A stretch of 64,000 nucleotides of DNA from Clostridium drakei (GTDB lineage Bacteria; Bacillota; Clostridia; Clostridiales; Clostridiaceae), in NCBI RefSeq assembly GCF_000633595.2, contig NZ_JIBU02000023.1, positions 372,001 to 436,000 of the forward strand. The letters run 5' to 3'. Shown here piece by piece: positions 18,844-30,079 of the stretch. Positions within the stretch are counted from its first letter, which is position 1, and every line of letters starts with the position of its first letter. A model generated the notes under the pieces. The model was not told the origin of the DNA, did no database searches, and was given only the letters and a program-made list of their open reading frames with translations. The position numbers and the translations under genes were made by a program.

Positions 18844-20847
18844 TTAATTAATTTTAAAATTTTTAACTGCAGCATCTAATTCTTCTGTTAATTTATTCAA
18901 TTTTTCTGCAGATACTAAAACTTCACTAAGTCCACTAGCTTGTTCCTGTGATGATGCACTAACTTCTTCTGTAGACGCTGCTGTATCTTCAGAAATTCGT
19001 GCTAAATCAGAGAAGGTTTCTACCATAGCTTCTCTATTTTTGCCAATTACCTCTAGTTCATAACCTACCTTTTCTATACTACTTCTAAGTAATTTCGAAT
19101 CACTTTCAATATCCTTAAATGATGAATTAGTTTCATTTACACTATTTCCTGTTTCCATTCCTATTTCTGAAGAATAATTAATTTTATCCAAAACAGCTTT
19201 AACACCACTTCCAATTTTGTTTACTATAGCATTAATTTCTTCTGCTGATTCTCCAGATTGCTCTGCTAACTTTCTTACTTCTTCTGCTACTACTGCAAAA
19301 CCTTTCCCAGCATCACCAGCTCTAGCTGCCTCTATACTAGCATTTAATGCAAGTAAATTAGTTTGTTCTGTTATTTGTTTTATAGTTTCAGTTATCTCAT
19401 TAACCTTTTTAGAATTTTCAGCAAGTACATTTACTTCTTCCAAAACTTCTTCATTGGATTTAGTCGTTTTATCAAAATTAATTACTAACTTATTTATATT
19501 TTCTAAACCCTTTTCTGTAGAAATTTTAACTCTACTAGATGCCTCTAACATATGTTTTGAATCATCCAAGCATCCTTTTACTTTTTCTCCTAAAAGTTCA
19601 GCTAATTTAAAGCTTTCATCTACATTTTCTGCTTGATTTGAAGCTCCATTAGCAATACCTTGTATTGATTTGGCTATTTCCTCTCCTGCACCAGTAGCTT
19701 GTTGACATATACCAACCATAGCTTCTGTAGATTCTTTTATACGCTTAGAACTCTCAACTGTTTCTTTAATTATTTCTACCACTTCACCTATCATTAAATT
19801 CAAGGATTTTGTTATAGAATCTATTTCTATGCTGCAATTCAGATTTTCATCTATTTTCTCTGTAAAATCTCCCTTGCTAAGCTTAAACAACCTTTTTTCA
19901 ATATTCTCTACAGGCTTAGTAATAGATTTAGAAAATAAGTTTCCAATTATTACTGCTAAAATGATTACTATTAATGCTATAATAAGTATCATTTTTATAA
20001 TACTATTTATTTTTGAGTTAAACTCTGTCTCAGGTATAAAACCAAGTACTTTCCATCCAGTTTCAGCATTTTTCAGACTATATACAAAATAATTTGTACC
20101 ATTTATCTTTTCAAATACTCCTGCTTTTCCTGAATTAGCAACATCATTTATCCATTTTTGATCTTTAGCATTTTTTCCAATAAGTGAAGAATCTTTATGC
20201 GCTATTATCGTTCCTGTTCCATCAATTACTGATACATAACCTGAATCACCAATTTTTGAATTAGCTACTTGTTGAGCAATTTGAGTAAGTTTTATATCTA
20301 TTCCAGCTACCCCTATAACTTGTCCACTAGTAGCATCTTTAATTGACTTTACATAACTTACTACATATTGACCTTTATTAAAGGCATCTTCATAAGGATC
20401 TGTAAGAACTATTTCTCCATTTTTAGATACCCCTTGTGGATACCATGGTCTCTTTCGTGGATCATAACCCTGTGGCAAATCCTGCTTAGGTTGTACAAGC
20501 ATTCTTCCATCACTTACACCTAGATAGGCAGCACTTACTTCTTTATGACTTTGTGCATAAACATTATTAAAATCAAGAATTGAGTTAGCAGCATTAGTAT
20601 CTTTAAGTACATTTTGATTATTAGTATTCTTAGATATCATGTCAACTGACTCTCTACTGCTTTGATCAACAGACTTAATTGTTTCATCTATTTTTCCAAG
20701 AGTAGTGTATAAATAATCATTAAAAATATTGTTAAAATTTTTCTTTACGTAATAATAATTAAAAAAAGCTATAATACATTGAGGTATTATTGCCATAAAA
20801 ATTAATATTGCTATAATTTGTGTGTGAAGCTTCATTTTTCCTTTCAT
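18844..20847 (-). CDS. Methyl-accepting chemotaxis protein with dCache sensor
   Basis: A transmembrane chemoreceptor of about 667 residues. A first membrane helix near residues 8-28 is followed by a large extracytoplasmic dCache domain containing the amine/amino-acid type pattern [12 protein letters not shown] and [12 protein letters not shown] second helix lies near 285-310, then a HAMP region, then the signalling tip [20 protein letters not shown] and a C-terminal helical bundle. The ligand is likely a small molecule such as an amino acid. The frame is open five codons further upstream; ATG 20847 after GGGGGTAAGG is preferred. Confidence 0.93.
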   Translation of the reverse strand: MKGKMKLHTQIIAILIFMAIIPQCIIAFFNYYYVKKNFNNIFNDYLYTTLGKIDETIKSVDQSSRESVDMISKNTNNQNVLKDTNAANSILDFNNVYAQSHKEVSAAYLGVSDGRMLVQPKQDLPQGYDPRKRPWYPQGVSKNGEIVLTDPYEDAFNKGQYVVSYVKSIKDATSGQVIGVAGIDIKLTQIAQQVANSKIGDSGYVSVIDGTGTIIAHKDSSLIGKNAKDQKWINDVANSGKAGVFEKINGTNYFVYSLKNAETGWKVLGFIPETEFNSKINSIIKMILIIALIVIILAVIIGNLFSKSITKPVENIEKRLFKLSKGDFTEKIDENLNCSIEIDSITKSLNLMIGEVVEIIKETVESSKRIKESTEAMVGICQQATGAGEEIAKSIQGIANGASNQAENVDESFKLAELLGEKVKGCLDDSKHMLEASSRVKISTEKGLENINKLVINFDKTTKSNEEVLEEVNVLAENSKKVNEITETIKQITEQTNLLALNASIEAARAGDAGKGFAVVAEEVRKLAEQSGESAEEINAIVNKIGSGVKAVLDKINYSSEIGMETGNSVNETNSSFKDIESDSKLLRSSIEKVGYELEVIGKNREAMVETFSDLARISEDTAASTEEVSASSQEQASGLSEVLVSAEKLNKLTEELDAAVKNFKIN

Positions 20848-20968
20848 AAACCTTACCCCCATAATTACTAAACAAAATTTTCACTTACTATAAGCATATT
20901 ACGAAGCAAAACTTCGCAAGCTAAGAATTAGTAGTGAATTGTACTGATACTATAAGCAATGTATTTTT

Positions 20969-21583
20969 TTACCCTTCATTGGAGTCTATATACATACACA
21001 CATCAGCAAAATTTGAAATTAAATCAGCAATTCTTTGTACAGTTTCTTTAGTATTACCCTTTAATAAATCTACTGCTAACTCTTCATTATGTGATATGAA
21101 CTGATAAACATTTAAAGTTATATAGTCTCTAATTTTAAAATATAAGTAATCTTCCTCTAAAGCAATGATTCTTTCAGGCAATTCTGTAATAGACGTATAT
21201 CTTTCTATAAATGCTAAATCATCTTTGTCTAAATTTTTGCCATCTTTAAACATTATTTTTCCATTTTCTATAATAGTTTCAGACTGCTGTTCCATATAAG
21301 CAATAATATCATTAATTTTACTTGGTTCTGGAATTTTTTCTTCTTTTCCCCATGCATACATTATATCTAATTGCTTATTCCAAAGATTTCTAAAATAAAT
21401 GAGTTCTGTCTGCAAATAAACTGAATATTCTTTTTCATCTTTTACCTTTTCCTTTTTATCTCTTAATATATTATAGATACTTTCATGCCAATAATTTTTA
21501 GCTGTTATTACTGGTTTTGCCGATAATTCTACTAATTCCGATATTATTTCAGTTTTGTCTTTATCTTCAGAATTTTTTACCAT
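20969..21583 (-). CDS. Uncharacterised helical cytoplasmic protein
   Basis: I cannot name this family. The 204-residue protein is acidic and almost entirely helical, without membrane segments, signal peptide or catalytic motifs. A segment YWHESIYNILRDKKEKVKDE and Trp-containing LWNKQLDIMYAWGKEEK are the most distinctive. The start ATG lies after GGGGGAATTATAA. It sits between the chemoreceptor and the his operon terminator with its own leader. The helical-bundle appearance suggests a PhoU-like or chemotaxis accessory protein, but this is guesswork. Confidence 0.65.
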   Translation of the reverse strand: MVKNSEDKDKTEIISELVELSAKPVITAKNYWHESIYNILRDKKEKVKDEKEYSVYLQTELIYFRNLWNKQLDIMYAWGKEEKIPEPSKINDIIAYMEQQSETIIENGKIMFKDGKNLDKDDLAFIERYTSITELPERIIALEEDYLYFKIRDYITLNVYQFISHNEELAVDLLKGNTKETVQRIADLISNFADVCMYIDSNEG

Positions 21584-21703
21584 TTATAATTCCCCCTACA
21601 CTTATTATATATATTTCTATTTCATTTTTATTTTTATATTTACATAATATCACATTTTTTTGAATTATCGTATAATTTTTTATTTTATTTTTAATAAAAT
21701 TTT

Positions 21704-21737
21704 ATGACCTAAGATCTTATACTCAATCTTAGGTCAT
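21704..21737 (-). terminator. Terminator of the his operon
   Basis: ATGACCTAAGAT and ATCTTAGGTCAT form a perfect 12-bp stem with a ten-base loop, 13 bp past the hisE stop; the downstream minus strand is AT-rich with interrupted T-runs. Confidence 0.75.
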
Positions 21738-21749
21738 TAATACTAACTC

Positions 21750-22085
21750 CTAATGTATACTTTGTACTTCTTTTCTTTCTGGTTTTTTATTACATATTTT
21801 TTGTCTTCTCTTTTCAAGCTCTGTCATTATATCTTCTATTTTTATTCCCTGCTGTACCATTAAAACTACAATATGATAAAATAAATCACTTATTTCATAA
21901 ACTGTTTCATCTTTACTATTATTTTTAGCTCCTATTATAACTTCAGCTGTTTCTTCTCCAACTTTTTTTAAAATTTTATCTACACCTTCTTTAAAAAGAT
22001 AACTTGTGTAAGATCCTTCTATTGGATTTTCCCTTCTATCCTCTACTATTTCATAAAGTTGTTGTACTATGTTTTTTAATTCCAT
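21750..22085 (-). CDS. hisE: Phosphoribosyl-ATP pyrophosphatase
   Basis: The 111-residue MazG-like helical enzyme has the metal-binding pattern [12 protein letters not shown] and [10 protein letters not shown], as expected for stand-alone HisE. It hydrolyses PR-ATP to PR-AMP, the second step of histidine synthesis. It is the last gene of the his operon, 29 bp after hisI, so the two activities are separate proteins here rather than the fused HisIE. The start ATG follows GGGGGAAATAAAA. Confidence 0.95.
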   Translation of the reverse strand: MELKNIVQQLYEIVEDRRENPIEGSYTSYLFKEGVDKILKKVGEETAEVIIGAKNNSKDETVYEISDLFYHIVVLMVQQGIKIEDIMTELEKRRQKICNKKPERKEVQSIH

Positions 22086-22114
22086 TTTTATTTCCCCCTT
22101 TTAAATTATTTTTT

Positions 22115-22459
22115 TTAAATGGAAACATTTCTATAAAAACAGGTTCTGTTCCCTGTATGACAAGCAGCTCCTATTTGCTCTACTTTTATGAGAAGAGTAT
22201 CCTCATCACAATCCACATAAATGGCTTTTACATATTGATAATGTCCCGATGTTGCTCCTTTATTCCAAAATTCACTTCTAGACCTACTCCAAAACCAAGT
22301 AGTTCCAGTTTCCAGAGTCTTTCTTAAGGATTCTTCATTCATATAAGCAAGCATAAGTACTTCATTATTTTTAAAATCTTGAACTATTGCAGGAATTAAT
22401 TCATTACTAAAGTTTAATTTTGTAAAATTCACCTTATCTACTTTTTCTAAGTCTTGCAT
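22115..22459 (-). CDS. hisI: Phosphoribosyl-AMP cyclohydrolase
   Basis: A 114-residue zinc enzyme with [20 protein letters not shown], the Mg2+ site VDCDEDTLL and the zinc ligands in [12 protein letters not shown]. It opens the adenine ring of PR-AMP, the third histidine step. It lies between hisF and hisE in the same direction. The length is typical of a stand-alone HisI. Confidence 0.97.
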   Translation of the reverse strand: MQDLEKVDKVNFTKLNFSNELIPAIVQDFKNNEVLMLAYMNEESLRKTLETGTTWFWSRSRSEFWNKGATSGHYQYVKAIYVDCDEDTLLIKVEQIGAACHTGNRTCFYRNVSI

Positions 22460-22524
22460 AATGTTACCTCTTTGCTATAATAAATCTTTCCTAAATTGTT
22501 TATTCAAAATAACTAATATATAAT

Positions 22525-23286
22525 TTAATCCCTTATTTCTATATTTTTTTCCTTTAAATATTCTTTAACTTGTTTTATACTTAGTTCCCTATAGTGGAAA
22601 AGCGAAGCAGCTAATGCTGCATCTGCACCTGAATTAGCAAAAACTTCATAAAAATGTTCTAAAGTTCCACAGCCTCCTGATGCTATTACAGGTATGTTTA
22701 CGGCCTCTGTTATAGCCTTAGTAAGCATTATGTCATATCCAGCCTTTGTTCCATCTGTATTCATACTTGTTAAAAGTATTTCACCAGCTCCAAGACCTTC
22801 TGCCTTTTTCGCCCACTGTACAGCATCCAAACCTGTATCTATTCTTCCACCATTTATAACAACATTCCAACCTGTTTTATTTTCTCTCATCTTAGCATCT
22901 ATAGCTACTACCACACACTGACTTCCAAATCTATCTGCTGCATTTTTTATAAGCTCTGGATTTCTTATTGCTGCTGAGTTCACAGATACCTTGTCAGCAC
23001 CTGCTCTTAAAATGTTTTTAAAATCCTCTAAATCTCTTATACCACCACCAACTGTAAGAGGTATAAATACTTTTTCTGCTGTTTTTCTAACCACATCTAT
23101 CATAGTCTTTCTTCCTTCATGTGTAGCAGTTATATCAAGAAACACAATTTCATCTGCACCTTCCTTGTTATAAGCTTCTGCTATACTTACAGGATCACCT
23201 ACATCCTTTAAATTTACAAAATTAATTCCTTTTACTACCCTGCCCATATTTACATCTAAGCAAGGTACTATTCTCTTTGTAAGCAA
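22525..23286 (-). CDS. hisF: Imidazole glycerol phosphate synthase cyclase subunit
   Basis: A TIM barrel of 253 residues starting [20 protein letters not shown], with the catalytic Asp in CLDV and the second Asp in AIDAKM, plus the phosphate-binding ASGGCGT. It makes IGP and AICAR from PRFAR using ammonia from HisH. The start is taken at TTG 23286, six bases after GAGGTG, because this gives the canonical HisF N-terminus; an in-frame GTG three codons earlier overlaps the ribosome site. Confidence 0.96.
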   Translation of the reverse strand: MLTKRIVPCLDVNMGRVVKGINFVNLKDVGDPVSIAEAYNKEGADEIVFLDITATHEGRKTMIDVVRKTAEKVFIPLTVGGGIRDLEDFKNILRAGADKVSVNSAAIRNPELIKNAADRFGSQCVVVAIDAKMRENKTGWNVVINGGRIDTGLDAVQWAKKAEGLGAGEILLTSMNTDGTKAGYDIMLTKAITEAVNIPVIASGGCGTLEHFYEVFANSGADAALAASLFHYRELSIKQVKEYLKEKNIEIRD

Positions 23287-23310
23287 AATTGTCACCTCTT
23301 TTTGTATTTA

Positions 23311-24375
23311 TTAAATCTCATCCATAATTTCTTGTAGCTTTTCAATGAAGAAGTCCATTTCTTCATCTGATCCTATACTTACTCTTAAATAATTATTTAT
23401 TCTTTCTTTATTGAAATATCGTACTAACACACTTTTTTCTCTTAGCTTAGTAAATAAATCACTAGCAGCATAATCCTTATGTGTTATGAAAATGAAATTA
23501 GCTTTTGAAGGTATTACATTAAATCCTAAAGAATTTAATTTTTTTACAATCCTCTCTCTTGTATTTATTACCTTTGATACACACTCTGTAAAATACTCTT
23601 TATCCTTTATGGCTGTCACTGCTGCTGCTGCTGCCACCCTATCTATGGTATAAGAATTAAAAGAATTTTTCACTCTATTTAATCCTTGTATAAGTTCTTT
23701 ATTGCCCATAGCAAAACCTACACGAATTCCTGCTAGTGACCTTGATTTAGAAAGTGTTTGTACTACCAAGAGGTTATCATATTCTTTTATAAGTCCAACT
23801 ACTGAATTCCCACCAAAATCTATATAAGCTTCATCAATTATAACTACTTTATTAGAATTGTAATTTAAAATTCTCTTTATAGAATCTGTATCAAGACATT
23901 TTCCTGTAGGTGCATTAGGATTTGGGATAATTACTCCTCCATTTTTTTCTGCAAACTCACTAACTGGTATAGAGAAATCATTTTCTAATCTTGCAAGCCT
24001 ATAATTTAAATTATATAATCCAGCATAAACAGGATAAAAGCTGTAACTTATATCAGGAAAGATAATAGTCTCATTAGTGTTAAAAAAAGTTAAAAATGAA
24101 AAAGCTAAAACTTCATCAGAACCATTTCCTATAAAAATTTCATCTTTGCTTAAATTATAATATTCTGCAATAGCTTTTCTAAATTCATCACAATCAGGAT
24201 CTGGATACAATCTCAAATCTCCATTAGCTGCATTTTTTATCGCTTCTAATACTTTAGGTGATGGAGGATATGGACTCTCATTTGTATTCAATTTTATATA
24301 TTTTTTATCCTTAGGCTGCTCTCCGCAGACGTAAGGTTCTATACTTTTCGTAATTTCACTCCAATACTTACTCAT
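23311..24375 (-). CDS. hisC: Histidinol-phosphate aminotransferase
   Basis: A 354-residue fold-type I aminotransferase with LNTNESPYPPSP near the start, the GNGSDEVLAFSF loop, VIPNPNAPTG, the aspartate region VVIIDEAYIDFGG and the PLP lysine in VQTLSKSRSLAGIRVG. It converts imidazole acetol phosphate to histidinol phosphate. It lies between hisA and hisF in the operon, with 69 bp before it, the largest gap in the operon. Full length and intact. Confidence 0.96.
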   Translation of the reverse strand: MSKYWSEITKSIEPYVCGEQPKDKKYIKLNTNESPYPPSPKVLEAIKNAANGDLRLYPDPDCDEFRKAIAEYYNLSKDEIFIGNGSDEVLAFSFLTFFNTNETIIFPDISYSFYPVYAGLYNLNYRLARLENDFSIPVSEFAEKNGGVIIPNPNAPTGKCLDTDSIKRILNYNSNKVVIIDEAYIDFGGNSVVGLIKEYDNLLVVQTLSKSRSLAGIRVGFAMGNKELIQGLNRVKNSFNSYTIDRVAAAAAVTAIKDKEYFTECVSKVINTRERIVKKLNSLGFNVIPSKANFIFITHKDYAASDLFTKLREKSVLVRYFNKERINNYLRVSIGSDEEMDFFIEKLQEIMDEI

Positions 24376-24444
24376 AATTCAAAACTTCCTTCACTATTAT
24401 TATTTTCACCCAGCTTTTGCAAATACAAAATTTTAATAATTAAT

Positions 24445-25158
24445 CTATTTGCAAACCTTTATAGCTTCTTTCAAATCTATATTTTCGGAATATATAGCCT
24501 TACCTGTGATAGCTCCATAAATGCCCATTTCACTTATAGTCTTTAAATCTTCTATACTTTTGATTCCACCAGAAGCTATTATATTGCAGCTTACACTATT
24601 TTGTATTTTGCTTAATTGTTCTAAATTAGGTCCTTGAAGTGTTCCATCTTTACTTATATCAGTAAAAATGATAGTTTTAACTCCTATTTTCTCCATTTCC
24701 TTTGCAAAATCTATGTAATCTATACTGCTTATATTCATCCAACCATCTACAGCTACTTTTTCATTCTTAGCATCTATTCCTACTGCTATCTTTTCTCCAT
24801 GTTTTTTAACTGCTTCAGTTACTAAATTAGGATTGTTTAAGGCTGCTGTACCCAATATAACTCTACTTATTCCCTTAGTTATGAGATAATCTATCTTTTC
24901 CATATCCCTTATTCCGCCGCCAACTTCTATAGGTAATTTCACTTTATCTATTACATCTAAAATCTTATCTATATTCTTCATAGAACCTTTAACCGCTCCA
25001 TCTAAATCTACCATATGAATATATTCTGCCTTGCAAGCCTTAAATTCCAATGCCGTTTCCACAACATCCTTAGCTACTACTTCAGAAGAATCCATTTTAC
25101 CTTGATATAGCCTTACACATTTTCCATCCTTTAAATCTATAGCTGGAAGTATTATCAC
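24445..25158 (-). CDS. hisA: ProFAR isomerase (HisA)
   Basis: The 237-residue TIM barrel begins [21 protein letters not shown] with catalytic Asp residues in PAIDLKDG and [10 protein letters not shown], and the phosphate site IASGGIKS. It performs the Amadori isomerisation of ProFAR to PRFAR. I place the start at GTG 25158, six bases after AGAGGTG. The gap to hisH is 15 bp. Confidence 0.95.
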   Translation of the reverse strand: MIILPAIDLKDGKCVRLYQGKMDSSEVVAKDVVETALEFKACKAEYIHMVDLDGAVKGSMKNIDKILDVIDKVKLPIEVGGGIRDMEKIDYLITKGISRVILGTAALNNPNLVTEAVKKHGEKIAVGIDAKNEKVAVDGWMNISSIDYIDFAKEMEKIGVKTIIFTDISKDGTLQGPNLEQLSKIQNSVSCNIIASGGIKSIEDLKTISEMGIYGAITGKAIYSENIDLKEAIKVCK

Positions 25159-25173
25159 TAAAAACACCTCTTT

Positions 25174-25776
25174 CTAAATCAAACTAGCAAAATTTTTAAG
25201 AATTTTTATACCTACATCTCCACTTTTTTCTGGATGAAACTGTGCTCCAAATAAATTGCCTTTGCTTATAACTGCTGGTACATCTATTCCATATTTACTT
25301 GTAGCATTCAATATTTCTCTTTCTTCTATCTCTGCATAAAATGAATGAACAAAATACACATAACTTTCTTCATTTATTCCCTTAAGTAAAGCACATTGTC
25401 TTTCCATTTTAAGGCTATTCCATCCCATATGAGGTATTTTTATGTCTCCATACATCTTTTTTATAGTTCCTTCAAAAAATCCTAAACCATCACAATCTCT
25501 TACTTCTTCTCCTTTTGAAAATAAAAGCTGCATTCCAAGACATATGCCAAGAGTAGGTATTCCTTTATCAACAACTTCTTTTAATGCCTTATCTAGAGAT
25601 TTTTCTTTTAAATTTTCCATAGCATCAGGAAAAGCTCCTACACCTGGAAGAATGACACCATCACTTTTTAGTATTTTTTCTATATTTGAAGTTATTGCAG
25701 CTTTCTCCCCTATATATTCTAAAGCCTTTTGAACACTTCTTAAATTTCCCATTCCATAATCTATAATTGAAATCAA
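25174..25776 (-). CDS. hisH: Imidazole glycerol phosphate synthase glutaminase subunit
   Basis: A class I glutamine amidotransferase of about 200 residues: IIDYGMGNLRSV at the start, oxyanion region PGVGAFPDAM, nucleophile GICLGMQLLF and the His/Glu pair GAQFHPEKSGD. It supplies ammonia to HisF. The most likely start is TTG 25776 after GAGGTG, giving MISIIDYGMG; a GTG three codons upstream overlaps the ribosome site. It lies 19 bp after hisB. Confidence 0.95.
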   Translation of the reverse strand: MISIIDYGMGNLRSVQKALEYIGEKAAITSNIEKILKSDGVILPGVGAFPDAMENLKEKSLDKALKEVVDKGIPTLGICLGMQLLFSKGEEVRDCDGLGFFEGTIKKMYGDIKIPHMGWNSLKMERQCALLKGINEESYVYFVHSFYAEIEEREILNATSKYGIDVPAVISKGNLFGAQFHPEKSGDVGIKILKNFASLI

Positions 25777-25795
25777 TATATTCACACCTCTTTCA

Positions 25796-26380
25796 CTATA
25801 AGCTTCCTTTTGTAGACATAACTCCTTTTATTCTTTCATCCTTCGTAACTGCTTCTTTTAAAGCCTTACCAAAAGCTTTAAATAAAGCTTCAATCATATG
25901 ATGACTATTTTTGCCATAAAGTATTTTTTCATGAAGAGTTATACCTGCATTAAAAGCCACTGCTCTAAAAAATTCTTCTACTAGCTCTGTATCCATTTCT
26001 CCAACTCTATATGAATTAAATTCAGCATCAAAGACTATATATGGTCTTCCACTTATGTCCATAGAAACCATAGCTAAAGCCTCATCCATAGGAAGAAATA
26101 CTGTTCCATATCTTTTTATACCACTCTTATCTTCTAAAGCTTTTTCTATACATTTTCCAAAAGTTATACCTACATCTTCAATAGTATGATGTGGATCTAC
26201 ATAAAGGTCTCCCTTTGCTTTTATCTTAACATCTATTAATCCATGCTTTGACATAAGACATAGCATATGATCAAAGAATCCTATACCTGTATCTATATCA
26301 TATTTTCCGCTTCCATCTAAATTTATCTCTATACTTATATCCGTTTCTGAAGTTTTTCTATCTATTTGTGCTGTTCTCAT
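25796..26380 (-). CDS. hisB: Imidazoleglycerol-phosphate dehydratase
   Basis: A 194-residue monofunctional dehydratase with the Mn2+-binding patterns DHMLCLMSKHG, DPHHTIEDVGI, SHHMIEALFKAFG. The N-terminal HAD phosphatase domain of enterobacterial HisB is absent, so histidinol-phosphate phosphatase activity must come from another gene. Start MRTAQIDRKTSETDI is typical. Confidence 0.97.
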   Translation of the reverse strand: MRTAQIDRKTSETDISIEINLDGSGKYDIDTGIGFFDHMLCLMSKHGLIDVKIKAKGDLYVDPHHTIEDVGITFGKCIEKALEDKSGIKRYGTVFLPMDEALAMVSMDISGRPYIVFDAEFNSYRVGEMDTELVEEFFRAVAFNAGITLHEKILYGKNSHHMIEALFKAFGKALKEAVTKDERIKGVMSTKGSL

Positions 26381-26397
26381 ACTACCACCTTCTATGC

Positions 26398-27717
26398 TTA
26401 ATTTTTTGAAATTATATTATCTTCCATCCTTACCTTTATAGAATTCGCATGAGCTGTAAGTCCCTCAGTTTCAGCTAATTTTATAACCTTATCACCTACA
26501 TCTAACAAAGCTTCTTTTGAATAACGTATAAAACTACTCTTCTTTACAAAATCATCTACTGAAAGAGGTGAAAAAAATCTAGCTGTTCCACTAGTTGGAA
26601 GCACATGATTAGGTCCAGCTATATAATCTCCTAATGGTTCTGGTGCAAAATATCCAAGAAATATTGAACCTGCATTTTTTACATATCCTAAACTTAAAAA
26701 TGGATCTTCTATACATAACTCTAAGTGTTCTGGTGCTATATCATTTGACATTTCAATAGCTTTTTCTATACTATCAACAACTATAATAGCTCCATAATTT
26801 TTAAGAGAATGCAATATTATATCCTTACGACTTAAATTTTCTACCTGTATCTTTAATTGCTCTTTTACCTCTTCTGCTAAGTCTTGTGAAGTTGTTATTA
26901 ATATTGAAGATGCTAACTTATCATGTTCAGCTTGAGACATTAAATCTGCTGCTACATATTTGGGATTAGCATTTTCATCCGCTATAATCAATATTTCACT
27001 AGGTCCTGCTATCATATCTATATCTACATTCCCATAAACACTTTTCTTCGCCATAGCCACATAGACATTCCCAGGTCCTACTACTTTATCAACTCTCTCT
27101 ATACTTTCTGTTCCAAAGGCTAATGCCGCAACAGCTTGAGCTCCTCCTACTTTATAAATCTTATCTACACCAGCTATATCTGCTGCTACTAAAATATTAG
27201 GATTTATACTTCCATCCTTTGATGGAGGAGTTACCATAGTTATACTACGTACTCCAGCCACCTTAGCTGGAATTGTATTCATAAGCACTGATGATGGATA
27301 AGCTGCAGTGCCTCCAGGAACATATATTCCTATCTTTTGTAATGGTCTTATCTGTTGCCCCAATACAACTTCATTTTCATTTGTAATCATCCATGAATTT
27401 CTTTTCTGTTTTTCATGAAAAAACTTTATATTTTTTACAGCTAAATTTATAGCATCAATAAATTCTTTGTCTACATTTTCATAAGCCTCATCTATTTCTT
27501 TTTTAGTTACACAAATGTTTTTTGTATCTATATTTTTACTATCAAACTGATTCGTATAAGAAATTAAAGCCTCATCACCTTTTTCTTTTACATCTCTGAG
27601 GATTATTTCAACTCGCTTAGTTACTTCTTGATGTACTGACTCTTCTCTATTTCGCAAGCTTTTCAAAAAATCTTTGCCAGCTTTTGTATTTCCAGATATG
27701 GTATTTATAATACTCAT
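26398..27717 (-). CDS. hisD: Histidinol dehydrogenase
   Basis: This 439-residue zinc enzyme has IYVPGGTAAYPSSVLM, the signature VDKVVGPGNVYVAMAKKSVYG plus DMIAGPSEILIIAD, and the C-terminal FVKKSSFIRYSKEA, followed by ETEGLTAHANSIKVR. It catalyses the last two oxidations to histidine. The start is ATG 27717, preceded by GGAGGTAATA; the open frame continues five codons to an unlikely TTG. It lies 17 bp before hisB. Confidence 0.97.
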   Translation of the reverse strand: MSIINTISGNTKAGKDFLKSLRNREESVHQEVTKRVEIILRDVKEKGDEALISYTNQFDSKNIDTKNICVTKKEIDEAYENVDKEFIDAINLAVKNIKFFHEKQKRNSWMITNENEVVLGQQIRPLQKIGIYVPGGTAAYPSSVLMNTIPAKVAGVRSITMVTPPSKDGSINPNILVAADIAGVDKIYKVGGAQAVAALAFGTESIERVDKVVGPGNVYVAMAKKSVYGNVDIDMIAGPSEILIIADENANPKYVAADLMSQAEHDKLASSILITTSQDLAEEVKEQLKIQVENLSRKDIILHSLKNYGAIIVVDSIEKAIEMSNDIAPEHLELCIEDPFLSLGYVKNAGSIFLGYFAPEPLGDYIAGPNHVLPTSGTARFFSPLSVDDFVKKSSFIRYSKEALLDVGDKVIKLAETEGLTAHANSIKVRMEDNIISKN

Positions 27718-27764
27718 GTTTATTACCTCCAAAGTTATGAATTAAAAACATATTAAATTAAACT

Positions 27765-28427
27765 CTATTGCTCTAATACTAGTTCTCCTAATTTCATCTC
27801 GGTTTGAAGTAAATCCACTATTTCTTCTATTTCATTTTTCTTCATTTTCATACTAGCTATATTTACTACCAATCTTGCACTAATGCTACATATGTCTTCA
27901 TATACAACTAAGCCATTTTCTTTTAATGTGTTTCCTGTTTCAACTATATCCACTATGGCATCTGCTAATCCTAATATTGGAGCTAATTCTACAGAGCCTT
28001 CTATTTTTATAATTTCTACATCCTGACCCATTTTTCTAAAATAATTTCTAGCTACATTAGGATATTTTGTAGCTATTTTTTTTCTGTTATATCCTTCATA
28101 AAAATTTGAATTTTTAGGTCCTGCAACTGCAAATTTACATTTTCCAAACTTTAAATCCAACACTTCATAAAAATTTCTATTTTGCTCTAACAATGTGTCC
28201 TTTCCAACTATACCAATATCCACTACTCCATGTTCCACATAGGTAAGCACATCTGGAGCCTTTACTAGAACAAAATCTATATTAAATTTATCATTATGAA
28301 ATATTAACTTTCTTCCCTTATTCATTAGATCACTGCAATCTATACCTGACTTATGAAATATATCTACAGCACATTTTTCAATTCTGCCCTTTGTTAAAGC
28401 TATTTTAATTGTTTTTCTATTTACCAT
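27765..28427 (-). CDS. hisG: ATP phosphoribosyltransferase, short form
   Basis: A 220-residue short HisG lacking the C-terminal ACT-like regulatory domain, which fits with the adjacent HisZ. Motifs include [10 protein letters not shown] at the start, the [14 protein letters not shown] loop and the PRPP site [19 protein letters not shown]. It starts histidine synthesis from ATP and PRPP and forms an octamer with HisZ that senses histidine. It lies 28 bp after hisZ. Confidence 0.97.
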   Translation of the reverse strand: MVNRKTIKIALTKGRIEKCAVDIFHKSGIDCSDLMNKGRKLIFHNDKFNIDFVLVKAPDVLTYVEHGVVDIGIVGKDTLLEQNRNFYEVLDLKFGKCKFAVAGPKNSNFYEGYNRKKIATKYPNVARNYFRKMGQDVEIIKIEGSVELAPILGLADAIVDIVETGNTLKENGLVVYEDICSISARLVVNIASMKMKKNEIEEIVDLLQTEMKLGELVLEQ

Positions 28428-28455
28428 ATTAAACGCTCCATTTCCATAATCTGTT

Positions 28456-29631
28456 CTAAACTATAATAAACTCCATTCTCTTTTCTTCCGCATACTCTTC
28501 AGCTTCTTTTTGAGAATCAAATAAACTTAATTCTGCAATACTACCCTCTTCTCTAAGTTTTAAAGCCTTGTCATAAGCTTTCTTAAAATCTACATTCTTA
28601 TAATAAATTAAAATCTTTTTTACTTTACTTTCATTAATTTGTCCACAATTTTCTAATGCACTTATAATACTATCTACATTTACTGCAAAACCAGTGGCCT
28701 CTTGCTGTTCACCAAACTGTTTTATTAAGTTATCATATCTTCCTCCACTTAATATGTTTCCTCCAACACCTTCTGCATATCCTCTGAAAATTATTCCCGT
28801 ATAATAATTTAAGTAATGCACCATACCCAAATCTACAGATACATAATCTCCTAATCCTGCGTCCTTTATTATTTCATATACTGATTTTATATCATTTATC
28901 GCTTCTAATGCTTTTTCGTTATCTGTAAAAGTATAAACCACATCTAGTATGTCCATATTTCCAAATAATTTTGGTAATTCCTTTAATATTTTTAATGTAT
29001 CTTTATTCATATTATTTCTATTTTTATCTAAAAGCTCACTTAAAGCTGTAAAGTTTTTATTTTCTATATATACTCTAAGTTTTTCTTTTTCTTCATCATC
29101 TATATCCACGTTTTCTATTATGGCTTTAAAAAATTCAGCATGACCAAGCTCTACTTTAAAATCTTCTACTCCGCAATTTATTAAAGCTGTTATTCCTGTA
29201 ATTATAGCTTCTGCATCAGCTTTTAAATTTTTAACTCCAATAATTTCAATACCTGACTGAGTAATTTCACTATTTTTTCCATTTAAACTTTCATTTACTC
29301 TATAGACATTCGATGTATAACATAATCTCAATGGATGGGTAACTTCTTTTAACTTTGTAGCAGCTATTCTAGCTATAGGGGTTGTCATATCCGGTCTAAG
29401 TACTAATATTCTTCCATGATTATCAAATAGCTTATACATTTTTTCTTGAGCTAAAGTAGAACTTTCTCCACTAAAAACATCATAAAACTCCAAAGTAGGA
29501 GATTTAACTTCTAAAAATCCACTGCATGTATAAGTTTTTCTAAGTATATTTTCTATTTCCACTTTCCTTGTACACTCTTCAAATAATGTATCTTTTGTTC
29601 CTTCTGGAATATATCTTTTCCAACTTATCAT
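28456..29631 (-). CDS. hisZ: ATP phosphoribosyltransferase regulatory subunit
   Basis: A HisRS-like paralog of about 391 residues with motif 2-like [15 protein letters not shown] and motif 3-like [12 protein letters not shown] but without the anticodon-binding domain of true HisRS, so it is the regulatory partner of the short HisG. First gene of the ten-gene his operon. The start ATG 29631 lies 11 bases after GAGG; a GTG three codons upstream is too close to the ribosome site. Confidence 0.95.
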   Translation of the reverse strand: MISWKRYIPEGTKDTLFEECTRKVEIENILRKTYTCSGFLEVKSPTLEFYDVFSGESSTLAQEKMYKLFDNHGRILVLRPDMTTPIARIAATKLKEVTHPLRLCYTSNVYRVNESLNGKNSEITQSGIEIIGVKNLKADAEAIITGITALINCGVEDFKVELGHAEFFKAIIENVDIDDEEKEKLRVYIENKNFTALSELLDKNRNNMNKDTLKILKELPKLFGNMDILDVVYTFTDNEKALEAINDIKSVYEIIKDAGLGDYVSVDLGMVHYLNYYTGIIFRGYAEGVGGNILSGGRYDNLIKQFGEQQEATGFAVNVDSIISALENCGQINESKVKKILIYYKNVDFKKAYDKALKLREEGSIAELSLFDSQKEAEEYAEEKRMEFIIV

Positions 29632-29699
29632 ATATTTCACTTCCTCATTTTATTGCGTTATCAATTTATCATGCTAAATTGCTAAATTTTCATAATGCT

Positions 29700-29728
29700 A
29701 TTGTAACAACTTATATTGAAAAAATCAA
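29700..29728 (-). promoter_or_regulatory. Predicted promoter of the his operon
   Basis: On the minus strand TTGATT and TACAAT are separated by 17 bp, about 65-70 bp before hisZ. I see no T-box or long leader here, so histidine control is probably by a repressor or by HisZ feedback. Confidence 0.6.
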
Positions 29729-29853
29729 TACCTAAAAAAAACTTTTATTAATTTAAAAGCTCTTAACTTCATAATTCTTACGTATTATTAATTAAATAAT
29801 GCGCATAATAAAAAGACATAATAACTTTATTAAAAATTTGGAGGTTTTTTATA

Positions 29854-30057
29854 ATGCTAACAGGTGTAGTAAAATGGTTCAACGATGAAAAGGGATTTGG
29901 TTTTATATCAGGAGAGGATGGAGAAGATGTATTTGTTCATTATTCTGCTATAAAAGAAGAAGGAAAGAGAAAAGATTTAAATGAAGGGCAACAAGTTAAA
30001 TATGATGTAATAGAAACACCAAAAGGACTTCAGGCCTCAAATGTTCAAAAAATGTGA
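29854..30057 (+). CDS. csp: Cold-shock protein (CspA family)
   Basis: A 67-residue single cold-shock domain with both RNA-binding motifs: RNP1-like KGFGFISG and RNP2-like DVFVHYSAI. It starts [14 protein letters not shown]. Csp proteins bind single-stranded RNA/DNA and melt RNA structure. The start ATG follows GGAGG. Divergent from the his operon and convergent with the PatB-type gene. Confidence 0.97.
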   Translation: MLTGVVKWFNDEKGFGFISGEDGEDVFVHYSAIKEEGKRKDLNEGQQVKYDVIETPKGLQASNVQKM

Positions 30058-30079
30058 TTATAACAACACAAAAAAATAA

